From positions 177,604 to 241,603 of the forward strand of contig WIDE01000048.1 of NCBI GenBank assembly GCA_015039315.1: 64,000 nt of DNA, given 5' to 3'. The stretch's first letter is position 1. The number at the start of each line of letters is the position of its first letter. The notes beneath the pieces are model-generated. The model saw only the letters and a list, made by a program, of their open reading frames with translations. It was not told the origin of the DNA and did no database searches. This document shows positions 62,918-64,000 of the stretch, piece by piece. The translations under genes and the position numbers were made by a program. This DNA is from Clavulina sp. PMI_390. Lineage: Eukaryota; Basidiomycota; Agaricomycetes; Cantharellales; Hydnaceae.

Positions 62918-63767
62918 ATGAAGTTTGACCTAGCATTCGGACCAGCATTACGCATACTTGATCTCCTCAAATTGGGGTTTCGACCATTCTTCGGAGCCCT
63001 TTTCGCCAACCCCTCCCTACTGTTGAAGCCGGGTCGCGTAGCTGATTTATTCTTTTCCACGCTGTGGCGACCCTTGGGGGATGGAATCGATCAAAACACC
63101 GCGTCCATAAAAGCCGCCCTTATCACTCCTTATGCTTCAGGGGTCGTGCTTGATTGTGGGGCAGGTGAGTGCAAGGGATTACTGCTGGAGGGATCATCGA
63201 CCACCCCTTGACCGGCGACTCTATTCAGGCCACGGGCATGTCATCAAATACCTCGACAAATCCAAAGTCAAGGTTTACGTCGCTCTCGAGCCAAACGTCG
63301 CCATGCACGACCTTTTGCGCGTCGCTGCGGCGAAGGAGGGTTATACGGAATCCGAGGGATCACTGCTCATACTTGCATTAGGCGCCGAGGACCTCGTTAA
63401 TATCGGCGCGCAACTCAAAGCACACGATATTGAAGCATTTGATACCATCATTTCTGTCCTGTCGTTCTGTAGCGTCCCCAACGCAAAGACCTCAGTCCCC
63501 GCCCTCATACAAACGTATCTCAAACCAGGCGGCGAGCTCCTATTCTTTGAGCATGTACGCTCTCAGCGTCAGGATGTGCAGTGGTACCAAGATGCTTGGG
63601 TCCCGGTGTGGCGGTTATTTATTGGAGGTTGCGTCGTGGGCCAACCGACGGATGATTGGATTGATTCAATGGATTGTTGGGCTGTGAAGGACAGAAAGGG
63701 AATAGATAGCCCAGAGGAAGAAGAGAGCCTTTTCCCGCATAGGATTGGCCATTATGTTAAAGGATAA
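62918..63767 (+). CDS. METTL7-like SAM-dependent methyltransferase
   Basis: Two exons (62918-63164, 63229-63767) give 261 residues. VVLDCGAGHGHVIKYLD is the SAM-binding motif I, VYVALEPNVAMHDLL motif II, AFDTIISVLSFCSVPN motif IV with the proline, and YLKPGGELLFFEHV motif V. The N-terminus has a hydrophobic stretch (ILDLLKLGFRPFFGALF) that could attach it to membranes, as in METTL7-type enzymes of lipid droplets and ER. The substrate is unknown. Confidence 0.8.
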
Positions 63768-64000
63768 GGGTGATATGTGTAGCATACTTGTATATTCGTG
63801 TATGATGCAGTGTCTCGGCGTTCTCGCTCGCGCTTGTTGAGTGTGCAGTTTGACATGTGTCACGGTTACTCAACAATAACATGAATGGGAGGGAAACGAG
63901 AGGTGATAACGGCTGTATACTTTATGGGGTCAGGGGCTTCAAGCCATTTGTGGTAACGGGGCGCGTACCGAAGCTCGCTTGGCGAAGAAAACAACGAAGG
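63768..64000. other. 3' region at the window end
   Basis: Nothing recognised. Confidence 0.4.

Overview
The window is nuclear DNA of a basidiomycete fungus, most likely an Agaricomycete. The evidence is dense small genes (27 complete protein-coding models in 64 kb), many very short introns (mostly 50-70 nt), introns inside a histone H2B gene, and a gene set typical of that group. It is ordinary chromosomal gene space with mostly housekeeping functions. I see no virus, gene-killing element, CRISPR array or secondary-metabolite cluster. All models were spliced by hand from frame continuity and splice signals. For each gene the exon lengths add up to a whole number of codons.

Layout. 0-10 kb: RAD14/XPA, an RsfS-domain mitochondrial protein, an SPF45-type splicing factor (minus), UFD1, and an acyltransferase with an HxxxDG motif (minus). 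10-20.5 kb: an O-fucosyltransferase-like membrane protein, a probable RRN6 (RNA polymerase I factor), SAR1 (minus), glia maturation factor GMF, and GPI mannosyltransferase I (PIG-M, minus). 20.5-24.6 kb: a tandem pair of PAP2 lipid phosphatases. 24.6-26.6 kb: an intron-containing tRNA-Gln, a gene-poor AT-rich stretch, and an assembly gap whose two flanks are the same 34 bases. 26.6-36.2 kb: histone H2B, a nucleoside hydrolase, a small AN1 zinc-finger protein and aspartate aminotransferase. 36.7-51.8 kb: a PRCC homologue (minus), a GH5 steryl/sphingolipid-type glucosidase, a DUF4211 protein (minus), and a 27-exon gene for a 2285-residue protein with two C1-like zinc knuckles. 51.9-63.8 kb: PrpF isomerase (minus), TAF13, an RRM protein of the cyclophilin-E type without a cyclophilin domain (minus), a tandem pair of aldo-keto reductases, an NSRP1-like splicing protein (minus), pyrroline-5-carboxylate reductase and a small methyltransferase.

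Genes alternate strand, so head-to-head pairs with tiny shared promoters (35-130 bp) and tail-to-tail pairs with tiny gaps (27-150 bp) are the rule. Several neighbours serve RNA processing or transcription (SPF45, RRN6, PRCC, TAF13, the RRM protein, NSRP1), but they do not form an operon-like pathway. The most notable features are the two tandem gene duplications that kept every internal exon length, a PSGH-to-WSGH change shared by both PAP2 copies, the giant C1-knuckle protein, GC-AG introns, introns placed directly after the start codon, and the collapsed-overlap assembly gap beside H2B. I did not find a convincing new multi-gene system.
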